DNA of 64,000 nucleotides from Hydractinia symbiolongicarpus (lineage: Eukaryota > Cnidaria > Hydrozoa > Anthoathecata > Hydractiniidae). The position numbers and the translations under genes were made by a program. The stretch covers positions 9,421,001 to 9,485,000 of the forward strand of contig NC_079875.1 of NCBI RefSeq assembly GCF_029227915.1, written 5' to 3'. The notes under the pieces were generated by a model. The model was not told where the DNA came from. It made no database searches and was given only the letters and a program-made list of their open reading frames with translations. Below are positions 37,761 through 51,500 of the stretch, one piece after another. How positions within the stretch are numbered: the first letter of the stretch is position 1; each line of letters begins with the position of its first letter.

Positions 37761-40700
37761 TTAATCTTATATCTTAACAACCTTTAACTTCATTCTTCGC
37801 ATAATATTTCTCTAGGTAATACAGTCATTATAGAATCACGGAAAAGCCCTCATAAAGATGTTGTTGAATACTCATCTCATGACTTTCATACTAACAGTTA
37901 ATGTAAAAGAGCAGCAAAATACTATGAACTAAATGTTGGTCGTCGTCCTCCTGTTATTTACCGAGTAAATTCGTATGATCCGACAAATCCATTTGTGTGA
38001 AGTAGAATATTTAATGTTAAGATACTTAGAAAGACGTCCCAATACGATGTCCATGATTAATTTTGTCAGATATCTGCATTGTTCGCGTAACTTTTTAAAT
38101 ACCATGGCTTGAATCCGTAAAATACAATGTATAAATTCCAAGAACGAGTGCACCTTCTTGAAGAATCGTTCTTTTCATCGTAGATTGTCAAGCTTGATTT
38201 CTATTAACGTCGGAATCTAATCTCTTGTAGGTATAACTGTAGCATGAAGAAGTTGCCTGTGAGGAGTCGAAGAGAACTCTTATAACGTGCTTAAGAGTTT
38301 CCTTTCCAGACCGCTTTTCAGGGGAAAAATATTTTGCACCTAATGATGCGCTAGCTAGTATAAGAGGGTAGTTTTTTTACGTAGCTGTTATATCCTATCT
38401 GCTAAATTCTCGCTTTAGACTTAATATATATTTTTTGTTTTATTGTTGGATGAATTGTTTAACTTTCTAATTTGTTTTTGATATACCTCCATTGTTCATT
38501 TTTTATTAGGAATTAATATTGTTAGAAAATTGCAAATGAATGGTAGTATTGCTGTTCTGTTCACTGGAGTTGGGTAAACGTCACGTCATTGTGATCCAAA
38601 AATGACATAATATTTAAACGAGAATTCTTATTTTACCAGGCAAAAACATCCGTTTTACCATAAATATAATCACTTCATTATATTTGGTGCATGTTTAGAA
38701 CTCAAGTACGTACTTCATTTCTAGGAACCATACATCTCCTAAGTAACGCCTTAGTAACCACCTAGTAGTAAACACATATATAATAAAATATTTTTTAAAA
38801 AATACAATATTTAAAAATATAGTATACTTTATATAAAAATATATAATCAAGCGAAAATATAATTAGCCGTTTTTTTTCAATTCCGTTTTAACCACTTGAA
38901 AGCATGCGACTTGCAGTTTTCAATAATGGTATCATTTTTGATTGGACGCTGGATGAAAGTAGTTTAATCGCTGGGAACGGTAAATGCACGGTTTCCTCTA
39001 AATCTCGGACCCGTTTGGTATAGTTATACAAAAAAAGTATCCGGGATTAAACTGACTTTCTGGGAAAGGGGCCGGGAAGAGGGGGCGGCCGACGGGTTTT
39101 CCTTTTAGTAACTTCTTTATGTTATGTTTAATGGTTATAATACTGAGTTTCAATAATTACCTATTATATACCTACATGTCAATTTTTGTTTGGCCCAATA
39201 CCTTTTAGAGGCGTTGATGTTGGCTAGCACTCGAAACTACTTGTAAAAGCCTTTATGAAATCGTTATAATCTATAAACTTTTGTTAGAATTATCCTTAGA
39301 ATTAGTAATTTGTAACTTAACTTTGTTTTATCAAATAGAATTCTTTTATAAGTTTTGGACCCGTGATTAAATTGATTTCCCGATTTCTCTGTTATTCACC
39401 TGAAAATGGGGGAAAATCGGCAATTTTTTGTATCGTTTTAGGCGAACTGTGCAAAACCGGAAGATATGTTAAATTAGTTTTTTTCAGGTTGTAGAAATCC
39501 CCCCGATCATAGTATGTTGGAAAGAACCCGGACCGAATAGGGTTAAATAGGCTAGTTATGAACTCTTGGTAAAAAAAATAGAAAATTGCATTTAGTTTAT
39601 ACCCATTTGGCTTGTTAAAGTTGCTGATTTACTTGGATTTTATATTTTGGGTACACTAGAATTGCTTACTACCCAGCTAGGTAGAGTTTTAACCAATGTT
39701 GTTGACATATACACCTTATTCTTTGGTTATTGGATATCTTCTATTTTTTTAACATTTGTAGATAACATTATAACTTGGTTCTTCTGAGCATATCGGGCTG
39801 ATTAAGTTGAAAAAAAGAGCGATGCAATCATCCAAGGTAAAATCATGCATACTAAAAAGTACACTTGTGCTTTGATTGTTTTAAAATTGTGGCCAGAAAG
39901 AAAATTGGAGTTGCAGTCACAGGTAACTACTGTTGTTATTTAATTTAAAAAATGTAACGTCAATAACTAGCTGAGTGCTACATAATATTTTTTTTTAAAT
40001 ATTGCCAGATTGTTATTACACATGGGGTACATATAACTTTGGGTATTTTTAATATGTTTGCATCTAGGAGCAAGGCTTAACAACTAATGCAATAACGCGT
40101 TCTACTGTAATAGGGTGTTAGATCTATTTTAATCAAGTTTGTTTAATTTTTTGCGTACATTGTAGCCAGTAGCTGCATAAAAATAGCGCTCTCTCACGTA
40201 ATCGATATAACACAACAAAAACGTCATATATAAAGAAGACATTACACTAATGCAATAAAAATGATTACCGCGGGCTGTACCGCAAAATGACCCGTTGTTA
40301 CCCTGAAACAATCACTCACTATTTTAAGGAAAAAAACACATACAGCATGTCGTTACAAAATCAAATATATGCATAAGAAAGAAAATTTTGTTGCAAATTA
40401 AAATTACTCACTTTTACTTTCTAGCTAGAGGTAGCTAACAAGTAGATAGACGCCGTTGCAACTTAATAAAAATCAGATTAGTGAAGATGGGAGTTATACC
40501 AAACTGAATATTAAGGCTAGATCGGTACTTAGTAACAAAAATCTTAAAGTTGGTTTGATAAAAGTTTATTTTTACACGGCTAAGAAACGTGATAAAGTGT
40601 TATTCTTTAACCTGTGAAAATGTATTAAAACCACAATGCATGGTTAAAAACGATCTACAAACTTTTTAAAAATGGCCACCATTTTATTAGATCGTCTACC

Positions 40701-41084
40701 AAGCACGTCGTCATTGCTAATTGTACTCATAAAATAACTGGTTACACGGCGTACAGGTCGAATTCTACGGTTTTCAGTTTTTCTTTTTTGTTTTTCAAAG
40801 CGCAATAATTCTTTCCAAACTCCTAACCAAAACTATTAAGTATTAAATAAAACACATTAGAATATTTAAATACAAAGAAATGAATTAATTCAAACCCCTG
40901 CTTTCTCAATGACTTTGAGGCTCCTCTTTGCACCATTTTGCGCAGAGACATCACGGTTATTATTAAAGACAATAGTCTGTAGATCGTGTTTTATCCCACG
41001 AGGCCGCCTGACCTTTATATTACGGTACGGTACCGGTACCATTTTGGGCATGTTAATGTTATCTAGGGCTGAACGTACGGTGGG
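37761..41084. other. Non-coding AT-rich region
   Basis: A minus-strand frame at 37929-38153 may be further retroelement debris. The tract at 38780-38850 is extremely AT-rich. A KpnI-like palindromic stretch (ACGGTACGGTACCGGTACC) occurs near 41022-41040. No gene is visible. Confidence 0.45.
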
Positions 41085-41150
41085 GCGATTAATAAAAACC
41101 GTGCACTTTGTCCAACATTCAGGTGGAGCGTCTTAGTACAGGCATGCAGA
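41085..41150 (+). repeat. Fragment of the GGAGCG/TACAGG repeat family
   Basis: CATTCAGGTGGAGCGTCTTA, then GTACAGGCATGCAGAATGTC, matches the copies at 44190-44600 closely. Confidence 0.6.
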
Positions 41151-41704
41151 ATGTCCTCAATCACTAGCAACAAAATTTTAAGGGTAGCTGATTGGTTACT
41201 TTATTGATAAATTTGCAGCTACCTAAATGCCCTGAAAGCAAAAAGTGAAACAAAAAAAAGAAAAACTCCGTCGTTTTGCATAAACATAGTCCGTATTTTC
41301 GTGTTTTTCAACAACTTACTGGTTCTTCAGTCCGTTTTATACCGCGTTATACCAGTGCACGGCTTTAACGCGTGCACTGCAGAAGTGACTATGGACTTTC
41401 TAGCGGCACTGATCCGTTTGTGCCTAAGAGGTTGTGTCAAAAAACTTTAAATTAAAACATTAATAGCGACAAACCTAAGGTTTTACTCGGTTCCATCGCT
41501 TCAATCAGTAACACGATTGAGCGTGGACTCGAGTAAAATAGTTTTAAACTTTGGGATAACAATCGCATTAAATGTGTTCTTTCGACTTCTGGAAGCAACA
41601 TTTCTCCAAAATTGGCAAGTCCGATGAAACTTCGCAATGAGCGTGTCCGCTGTGCTATTATCTAAGTAGTATTGTCGTTAGCCGGTGAAAAAATTAACGG
41701 GAAT

Positions 41705-42052
41705 TTACCAGTCATACAAACTTCCCGTATCAGTGTTTGACGAAATTTTACCTGTTCTGAAATTACTCCATGGTAGCCATATGGTCCCGAAGAAGATCCA
41801 CTTATAGCTAGCTACTGGAGTATTATAAGAGCTTAGTTTATCAGACAATTTAGGCTGACATTTGGTCAAATTTAAGAACAAATTAATGGTAAAACTATAC
41901 TGAGTCTCCATCGACATTTTGAGCCTAGATATAACTTCGGAAAGAAAATAAAGTAGGGTTATGCCGTATCTGGTGAAAAACACATATGTAACAACAATTT
42001 TTAAAGCCAGGTCTGGGTTAAGAAGGAGAAGCTGTAAATAGTTTTCTAACAC
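41705..42052 (-). mobile_element. Possible decayed hAT-type transposase C-terminus
   Basis: The 115-codon frame reads LALKIVVTY, then SRLKMSMETQY and CQPKLSDKL. These line up loosely with the C-terminal dimerisation region of hAT/ZBED-FAM200-like proteins (helix, TYLCE, SRL, then the terminal P..L helix). The catalytic part is missing and the resemblance is weak. Confidence 0.22.
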
Positions 42053-42644
42053 CTAAATTTGACATTTTCTTACATTTTTAAAGATTGTATACTAAAAACG
42101 ATTTCTGCAAAAAATAAGAACATCCAGCTTTAATAGTCTTATATAAAATTCATGGTAATTAAAATTCACGAAGAATTAAATTTAAATTAATATTGAGCAA
42201 ACATAAATACAGAAGGTAGGAATAAATTAATCAACAAACAAATAATTGACTCACGAAAATTAACATATACTGTTCTTTTCATCATAACTTTGTTTTTGTC
42301 AATTTCTTTTAAAAGGCGCGAATAATATAACCTTTTTTTAATGAAATAGACAACGCAGTATGTATTGTATGTAACTTTGTCCGTTCACATTCTTCAAACA
42401 AAGAAAGAGATAACAAGGGAATAACAAAAGTTAACTACCCATAGCATCTGTACAAGAAACCATTTTAAATTAAAGAAAAACAAATTAGAAATAAATTTTT
42501 CAATTAGCGCAGCAAAAAGATCAAAGAGTTCAAATTGTGCGCAACCTTTTTCTGTGTGCATGACACAATTTTTTTATTGCGCAGAAACAGACAGACGAAA
42601 TGGGACAGATGTGAACACGCTGAGTTGATTCACAAGTAAATGTG

Positions 42645-43010
42645 TGACTCAGTGCTAAACGCCAGATCGAGGGCTAATAAGAAGCCCTAAACTGTGCCAT
42701 ACTTCCAGCCGGAGCGCTTAAGTACAGGTATGCGCTTAAGTACAGGCATTAAGTAAATCGAGTGTAAGGTAGAGAGCATCATTTCGGGTGTAACCGACAA
42801 CTTTAGCCGAAATAAAAACACAGGTTACAACCGGTAGTTACTCCATCGTAGCAAAAAAAATCGGCTGTTATTTTGCGGAATAAGTACCCGTGAAAGTCCA
42901 AAAGCTAATCGTGACTGACACCGAGATCCTGGTATGTAAGAATACAAGTAACCCATGTCGTACATCAGTAACTACTTTCTGAGTATATCAACTGTGTAAA
43001 ACCAGCTGTT
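42645..43010 (+). repeat. Long copy of the GGAGCG/TACAGG repeat family
   Basis: It contains GGGCTAATAAGAAGCCC (a small palindrome), GCCGGAGCGCTTAAGTACAG, a second short TTAAGTACAGG copy, then AAAACACAGGTTACAACC and a CATCGTAGCA block. The blocks recur in the same order at 44190-44600. Confidence 0.6.
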
Positions 43011-43299
43011 TCATCAGGCTGCAAGGTGCTTAATATCCGCAGTAAATTGATCATATAGCAAGTGGCAATTTTGAAGTCCTACATGATTCGTAGGCAAACA
43101 AAAAATAAAAGTAATCAATTTTTTATAACCAAAATTAATGGAATATATCGAATATGCCAATTCTGAAGATCATACACAAATAATAATGACTCCAGCAATA
43201 AATTATTTAGATGACGGTTCGAAATGTAAAATATCGATATTCCATACTATCTCTTACAAGAAGTAAGTCTGTTTATTTTATTATGTATTTCAATTCAGC

Positions 43300-43898
43300 G
43301 CAATATATGCATGTCTCAAATGTTAAATTGTCTGACGTTACGGCGCAACGTCAATATCACTACTTTAACGACAATATCTTAGTTTAAATTAATGAAGCCA
43401 CAATAGCGCATTTAAAGTTTTAAGGTCAAATAGCTTGGAAACAAGGTGGTTACGTCAATGATTTTTCACCGCGTGGGCAACTAGGCACTACCTAGGACGA
43501 ATTTGGGTAATTTTCCCAATGTTTAGTCCCCAAATCCGTTTGGGAATGGACGGGTTGATGACGTCATCAAAAAACCTTGAAACCCTAATATCTCTGCAAC
43601 CGTTTGTCAAAAGTACATGATCCAATATATTTTCTTGATCAGCATTTCAAGATCTATGCGATGACGGCAACAGGTATACAAATTTCTGAAAATAAATTTT
43701 AAGGTTTTGACGGGTCTTTGCTGACGTAATCCCTGATATCTGCTTAGGCGTTCGTCGAGAACATATGATCCTGTACATTATTTTGACCAGCGTTTCAACT
43801 TCTACACATTACAGACAAAAAATAAACCAATTTTTTATCTGCACTGCACTGCTGACATCAGCAATACATCTTTTTTTTTATTGACCTTTTATCGACTA
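43300..43898 (+). mobile_element. Helitron-like element, third long copy
   Basis: It shares the body of 13620-14763: TTAAATTAATGAAGCCA, AAATAGCTTGGAAACAAGGT, AATTTGGGTAATTTTCCCAA and GGACGGGTTGATGACGTCA. It ends TTATCGACTAA (CTAA at 43895-43898), consistent with a CTRR terminus. The hairpin has been lost to deletion. It is non-coding. Confidence 0.6.
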
Positions 43899-43917
43899 AT
43901 ATAATGCAGACTGTGAG

Positions 43918-43990
43918 CAACCTCAATCCCAGGACTTTTTCTCTCTCTTTTCCGTCCCGGTATAAAAAGAGACAAAGAGCCGAGGTTGGG
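43918..43990. mobile_element. Short inverted-repeat element (MITE-like)
   Basis: The left arm, AACCTCAATCCCAGGAC plus a CT-rich tract, pairs imperfectly with the right arm, AAAAAGAGACAAAGAGCCGAG plus GTT. A related remnant at about 32978-33060 has AACCTTGATCCCAGGACCTG. This suggests a small dispersed family. Confidence 0.45.
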
Positions 43991-44189
43991 TTATAAGTTT
44001 TAAAAATTCAAATTACCATATGCTGTCTGTTTTTGTTTGGTATCCCTTACATTGGTTTAATGAAAGAATCAGTGGATTCACGCACGGGTATTCAGCTAGT
44101 CAATACTATTTAGGCTCGAAAGGGATGCTGTTCTATTTAATATATATCAACAGACAACAAGAAAAGTAACAAGACTTAGTAAAACACAT

Positions 44190-44600
44190 TTAGGGGTTAA
44201 GCCACAGGTAACTGCGGTCTGGCTTAAAAAGCCAAGTGAAGTGCCTAATAAGAACCGCAGTGTCACGCTCAGATGGAGCGTTTTAGTACAGGTATGCAGT
44301 ATATCGTAAATCTAATAAGGGGTTCACAACATTTAAATGTTTCAGTTGATATTTACTTTTTAAATATACATAACTTTAACTGTGCAGGTTAGCTTTCAAT
44401 GCCAAGTGGAGCGTCTAGTAAGAAACGCAGTGTCACACCTTCAGGTGGAGCATTTTAGTACAGGTATGCCGTATGTCGTAAATCTAGTAAGGCAGTCCAA
44501 ACATTTAAGTGTTTCTGTTGATATGTACTTCTTTAAATATACATAACTTTAACCGAAATAAAAACACAGTTTACAACTCGTTGCTACCCCGTCATAGCAG
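44190..44600 (+). repeat. Two tandem copies of the GGAGCG/TACAGG repeat
   Basis: Units of about 200 bases start near 44210 and 44400. Each contains CTAATAAGAACCGCAGTGTC-type sequence, CAGGTGGAGC, TTTTAGTACAGGTATGC and a TCGTAAATCTA block. A partial third copy continues to about 44770. No coding frame is present. Confidence 0.65.
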
Positions 44601-46687
44601 AAACAGTCGGTCAACCTTTTTTTATTTTTTCGAGAATGTTCTCGGCGAAAGTTCAAATACTTCAGGCTGTAAGCTCAGTTGAACAGCTCCATATAGATGT
44701 AACGCAAGTCCTCTAAACAGAAACAGCCCGTCGTTAACACTGGATTGAGCTTAGTACAGGTAAACCATGTTGCACATGCATTTATGCTTATTATCCTTTT
44801 AGCACAGTTTACGAACCGTTGTTACAATGGGAAAAACAAAACAAAACAGCCCATTGTTAACAGTAGATTGAACGTTTACATTTAGCATCCTACAAATTGC
44901 TGTGGGTACCTAAAAACTGTATATATTAGCCAAACTTTCACTTTTTAGGTAGCTCAAGAGCTGGCGAGCTAACTGAATGAAAACTTTAAAAAAGGTATTA
45001 GCTAGCCATCTTTAGCAAAATGCTGCCTCGAAATCTACGTTCCTAGCTAAAATCTTAAAATTGGTTTGTTTAAGATTTATACATAGCTAGCTAGATAACG
45101 TGATAATATATTTAGCATGTTTCTAGCTATAGAGTTACGTGATGAGCAGCTATCATGAGAATATTCTCACAAACAAGATTTTATTGCCTTCACTTATCTA
45201 CAAGGGCACTAGTAAAATCTCCTCCATGATCTATGTTTTGTATTTCAAATTTTATAATTTGTCAGAACAAATCAAAGGACAGATACGAAGAGATTATATT
45301 AGCCTGGAATTTTATTTTAGGCTAATTTTAATTTGCAGTTATAAGTTCTAAACCAAAGGAAATGTAAGTCGCAGGCAAATAGATTTTACAATAAGAAGCA
45401 TAACATATTTTGAAAAGTATTTGGAAGTGAATTTATAATAACTATTCTAGAATAACTATTCTAACACATTATAATACATCACTTTCGTCTGTCCGTCAGT
45501 GTAGCGGTTATGTCATTGTAAATTGATGAAATTCCCATCGACGTTAAACCATCCCCTTGGTTACTTATTGACTATTTATGTAAATTAGCCAAATAAAATA
45601 AAAACAATCGAAAATAATTATTTTCCTACAGTAATTGTAGGCTCTAATTATTTTATATAAAGGAATTCAGGATGCGTACATCATTAATATGTTCTTAATT
45701 TTTAGGAAAATTTAAAGTCTCATGTGAACTTTTCTTTTGTTATAAAATGAACATGTAGCAGTAAAATTGAACCTAAAAATGTAATTCAATTACTGTAGGT
45801 ATTCAGCCGGATCAGCACTCTAAGGAATTATTTATTATCTCTAGGAATGACGAACCAGGTAACATCAAAATAAAATTACTATGAAAGGCAAATGTTTTGC
45901 CTTGAACTTTTTTTATATTTGTTGTGTTTTTTTTATAAGAATAAAGGAAAATCAGTAACGTTTCATTGATCTTTAAGGTTTTAATCCTATTTTCAGTCAT
46001 TTTTAACAGTTGTTCGTACCTTTTGTGGGACATAACGGTTTCTAAATGCGCGCACTTATTTCTGTAGGTAGAAAATATAAGACAACAAAAGCCAAATAAA
46101 TTCAACTAGAAATTATTCGCTTAAAATTGGTGAACACTTTTTACAATGGAAAATAGAAAAGAACTAATTTCAGAGTCTTTGGATTTTGGTTAACCCAAAA
46201 AATTTGCTTACGCTTATAAGATATCAGATATATGTGCCAATGCCCAAACTTCCTTTAATATTGTAAATATTGGCTAGCCATCTTTAATATTTTTAAGTAT
46301 TGGAAGTAAAGATATGAAACAATTCCTTTCATTCTTTTTATGTAGAGATTGATTTGACGAATTATGGACGGGACTCACAACCAGGCTGTAAGAATAAAAA
46401 AAACTTTGTTTAACTTTTGAGTATAAAAAATTTATCGCAGACGTCTTTCATCTTGTTATTACACAAGACATTATCAACGTAAATTGTTCATATCTCACAA
46501 GTTTTTTAATTATAATATTCAACAACTGCATAATACACAGAGGACGTATAAAACAATACTTAACAAAACATATAACACATAACGGCAAACCCAAGGGTGT
46601 TTCAATTATATACTGTTGGTAAGGGTAACGTCCACCGCGCGGAACACAGATGCACTCCTCCCCGTGTTGACTATAAAAGTATTTAAC
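44601..46687. other. Non-coding region
   Basis: A degenerate Helitron-like 5' end is suggested at about 45465-45530 (ATTATAATACATCAC, then CGTCTGTCCGTC). Short frames (45139-45351 plus, 45812-46105 minus) match nothing I recognise. Confidence 0.45.
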
Positions 46688-47190
46688 TTAAAACAATTTT
46701 AATGGAACAGACAATTCCTGTACAATGACCGTGGGACTGTTATCACTAATATACATGACCTCAGCTATTTTTCTCTTTTTGAAGTGGTGAACATTATCTA
46801 TTAAAATACTGAAGTCCTTTTGTTCAGCCAGTGGGTGATTTTCAGTGATCCTTATCGCGCTTTTAATGATTTATCATTCTTTCAATTAACCTCCTCGCTG
46901 TTTCACCAATGTATGTAGCATCGCACAATTCCACCGGACAAGTATATTTGTACACAACACTATGTTTGTGTTCATCCTTGGTTTTATCTTTCACAGAAAA
47001 TAGCGAAGATAACTTTCGACATTGATAAGCAATAAATGGCTTGACATTGGCAGGTAGAAGCTGTTTGAAGTATTTTTTAGACGCTTTACTAAGCAGTTAC
47101 CATGATTTCCTTTGTATGGTAGAACCATGAAAGGCGTTATTGGAGGTTCATTGGTGTCTTTATTGGATACAGTGTCGGCAAATGCGCCGT
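46688..47190 (-). mobile_element. Penelope-like element fragment with GIY-YIG endonuclease
   Basis: On the minus strand a broken frame reads PFMVLPYKGNHGN, then in a second frame KKYFKQLLPANVKPFIAY, KLSSLFSVKDKTK, VVYKYTCPVELCDATYIGET and ARRLIERMINH. The C-terminus reads AEVMYISDNSP, then VPLKLF before a TAA at 46688-46690. The VYKYTCP..C...YIGET block is the GIY-YIG endonuclease signature of Penelope-like elements. Frameshifts and missing reverse transcriptase show it is dead. Confidence 0.72.
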
Positions 47191-48558
47191 GTGTTATTAA
47201 TTACATTGGATTCAATAAAATAATCATCATCAATCAAACTTCCCGTACTCCTTTTTATTGTGAAGTCATACGCCCGAATTAATATACATAAAATGGTTAA
47301 TAATGTTTTAACACATTTTTTTTTCAAACCACTTTAGTTTTGCGTCGACGACGAAGAAGAGTTTTTGGAAAGAAATATCAATCCACAATGTAATGTAGAA
47401 AACAGATAATATTATACTTTGTTATATGGAATTGCACAACCTTAATTTCATATATGTGAAAAATATTTGTGGTTTTGAAAGTAATGAACTCTTTAATACC
47501 GTATAAAATCACCTTTGTTAGTTTATACTTTGTCTAATCAAAAATTGTATTAGTCACTTTTGGCTACATGATCTGGTAATAAAAAAGTGGACTAAAACCA
47601 TTATTTTAAAAACAAATCTCATAAGAAGTTAGTTAGTTTTCCCAGAGATTTATTTTCGCAATGCCAAAAAGATCTTTGCATAGGATTGTTTTTGTATATC
47701 TTGCACTGAAATATTTTTCGTTATGTGTGATTTTAACCGACCACACTTTCTTGTTACTTATTAAATTTCGAAACAATATAAAGCTTTAGGTTTTCTCGGC
47801 ATAGTTTTTTAATTATGGTAATATTTTAATCTCAGAAGAATTGGTACAAACGTTATTTAAAATTAACTTATAATTACTGCGTAGGAATTGTAATTGACTG
47901 CTGGCCTGAGACTTAATGTTAATTGCCCTCAGGGACCACTCTCTTAATTTTCTTAATGTGATTCTAATTACACCAGTTTTCGAATTACTTTAATCATTTT
48001 TTTCTGAAGATATCGGTGCAAAGAACCATAACAACCACAATATATTAAATTACCATCCTCCATAAACGTCTTTTGGGAAAAACGTGAAAATTATTTTTAA
48101 AAGCTGTGCTCCTCAAAACGTTTATATATTGAAAAACAGAGTTAATAAAAAGTATATCTAAAAAACAACATTGGTAAACTTGAAAAGGTGGCCGTAGTGA
48201 AAGAGTAATAATTTTTCTTTTTTTTATTACTATGTGGTTATTTTTTTTACATTATATTAGAGTAATTCCAGTTACTGTTAGCAATGTTTTTTTCTTGACT
48301 AAAAATTTGCAAAATTGTCTTGGTTCGTCTGCTTGCAAAAACCCGCTCATGCTAAACTACTTATGAAATTTTCTTTTTGTTGTGACGGCCAAATTTCTGG
48401 GATTTTCCACACGCGTTCGACCAGACAATCACGCGCTATATGTCTTTCTGTGAACAAAACATAGTAGTTGCCGGCCGGGACGTACGCATACCTATGGATT
48501 CTAGTTATCATACACTTTCTGACTTTCTACATATTCTGTTTTAGAAAAACTTGTTAAA
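47191..48558. other. Non-coding region upstream of the second AbfB gene
   Basis: No gene is visible. A TTTTAG acceptor just before the start codon (about 48538-48543) suggests a 5' UTR intron here too, but I could not place the first exon or a TATA box. Confidence 0.45.
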
Positions 48559-51500
48559 ATGTTTCGCTTGGCTATTTTCGCTGCAATGTTAACGGTGGTG
48601 TTATGTAAGTAGCGGTCGCTTTATTATATAAAAATCGATTTATTACCTATCTAGCCATTTTTGCTATGTCTATAATCTAATTTTTTACAATCTTATACCC
48701 AGTCTAATGTATAGAACTACTAGCTAGATAGTGTAGTATAAAACAACAAGGTTAGATAAGTCACAGCGTATCATAGCATGCTCCTAAAATTTTTAGGTGT
48801 ATTAAATTGTTTCTTACAGGACCGTGTTCTTCGACTTTTGAACAGAATTGTCATTTAACAAGTTCTTGGTGAAAAGAATAAAAAATATTTTTCTTGTTTT
48901 TACGTGTTTCTTATGGCGTCAAATTATTTATCACTTTCAGAATAACTTGCGAAGTCCGGGAAACAGGTTTAGCTACCTTTCACTTCTGTAATTCAGAGTT
49001 TCGTCTGACGAATTTACATAAATGACCCATTTTGAAATACTTAGTCTCATACTTAATTGAGTCCTTAAGTCCTGCGAGTCCTTAAATAACAGTATAATAT
49101 ATATGGGGTTTAGCTAAACCTTACTTAAGAAAAAGTAATATATAACTTTGAGTCGCGCAGGAATCCCTATCACTTCTGCCATAGCTCCAGGTAGGATTAA
49201 ACTGTACATTGAAAAATACAGGTGATGCAATATAAATTTAAAATCTTTATGCATTTTACAACAGGAACAAGGATAGAAAAAGAATATTATTGTCTTACCT
49301 AAGAATTATCTTGTAAACCGCAATAAGATTTTCAATATATTCTTAATGAAATCATATCAAAAGAGAATATTGGGCATTGTTCTATTTTCTGAGAATCTTT
49401 GAGTCAGTTACTATTATTTCCTACATAGCTACAACGTATTTGGGGCCCAAGACTTTGATATCGAAAAATTACCCCAATTATCGCATTGGCGAGAAAAATG
49501 GAAATCATGTGTACATCGTCAATTCTGGCAACCCTGGATATAGGATAGTGCAAGGTAAAGGGGGCGATTTTTACAATTATCTAAACTTCTGTTGATCATT
49601 TTACATCAAAACGTTTTTAGTAGGTCACACCTGATGTTGCATGTACATTGAACTAGGATTTTCAATGTTACTAGTCCGTAATAATTAACTCTACGATAAT
49701 AAAAAAAGCAAGCAAAGAGATAATTCAAAGATAAACATAATAAAATTTTTTTGTATGACCTAAAGGTTTGAATGGCAAGCCGGGAACTGTTAGTTTCCAA
49801 TCATTGTCCGATCCTAGTGCTTATTTACGACATCGTGGATTTCTTGCATACGTGGACAAGAATGATAATACTCAACTCTTCAAAGACGATGCTTCATTTG
49901 TTATTATCATGAACAAATACTTTAATGGATACGCAGCGTTTCAATCTTCCAACTATCCAAATAGATACTTACGTCATCAAGGATATCGTATCAAGCTTCA
50001 TACTGATGACGGGTCAGTTCTTTTCAAGAACGACGCAAGTTTCAAAATAGAAACAATGGCTGTGGGTAAGACAAATCCTAATGTGTTTTTAAAAGGGAAT
50101 ATTCTGTGGATAATAGAAATGATAAAAATGCCTTTCAATGAAACAGTTTCACGTTGTCACAAAAAATTAAGATTAATTTCATTTATTGTTCAATTTGTAA
50201 TTATGAGGTGCGAGAAAGTTAAAAATTGCGGAAGAGATCTTTAATTTATTTGTATTTAGTACGGCGCCCAATCATTCATGATTTTATGGTAAAATTTGCA
50301 CAGACCGAAGAATCTGTTTTACTCACCCGTCAATTCTGTGTATAAAAATTTGTTTTAAAGAAATAATTAAATGATGTAAATTTCATGTTTTAACTGTAAT
50401 AGCAACACAAGCTATTAACTTTACTGTTTGAAACAACGTAATATTAGGCGATAGTTTTGAGCATTATCTGCTAGATACGATTGTGAATGTATATGAACAT
50501 TAATTTTAACACGACTTGAACGTCATAGTTACGTCCAAAGATTCATTTAGTAAGTAACATATTAATTATCATAGATACGGCATTTACCTAAGAGTTAGTA
50601 CAAAGGTATTATAAAAATTTAGATACAGAAGCAATTCGCCATCATGTTCTTTCTAACGTGGGTCTGAATAAGATTTAACCGTACATTAAAAAATGAAGGT
50701 GACACAATATGGACTTACAATCTTTTATTCGTGCGAAGAATACAATAAGGAATTAGGGTTGAACAAAAATATTATTATCCTGCTCAATCATTATCCTTGA
50801 CATAAGAGTTATTTTATGCTGCAATGAAATTATATAACGAGAAAATTTAAGGCAATCTGTTATTTTGTACAAGTTTTGGAGTTAATTACCATTATTTCGT
50901 ATCTAGCTACCACGCATTTGGGGCCTAAAACATTGACATCAAAGAATTATCCAAATTATCGCATCGGCGAGAAGAATGGAAATCATGTGTACATCATTAA
51001 TTCTGGAAATCCTGGCTATAAGATAGTACAAGGTAAAAGTGATTGTTTGACAGTTAAATGCACTTCTATTGGCAACTATAAAACCCACGTATAAAACAAG
51101 CAACCCATAATGTTTCTTTAAAAGTGAAATAGAAGTACAAATTTTACTAGTGCAGTAGTAGGCATTTCCACAACAATAAAAGAGCAGCACACAAAAGTAA
51201 AATCCAGAGGACAGGACAGTTAATTGAATTTAAAAAAATAAAATAATTTTTTTTAAAATTTTTTTTGTAAAGGTTTGAATGGCAAGCCGGGAACTGTTAG
51301 TTTCCAATCATTGTCCGATCCTAGTGCCTATTTACGACATCGTGGATTTCTTGCATACGTGGACAAGAATGATAATTCTCAACTCTTCAAAGACGATGCT
51401 TCATTTGTTATTATCATGAACAAATACTTTAATGGGTACGCAGCGTTTCAATCTTCCAACTATCCAAGTAGATACTTACGTCATCAAGGATATCGTATAA

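Noticed and set aside
41452-41637. Minus-strand frame beginning RSFIGLANF, like a Gypsy RNase H border
   Set aside because: The similarity lasts only about nine residues and the rest does not continue the Gypsy pattern in any frame convincingly.
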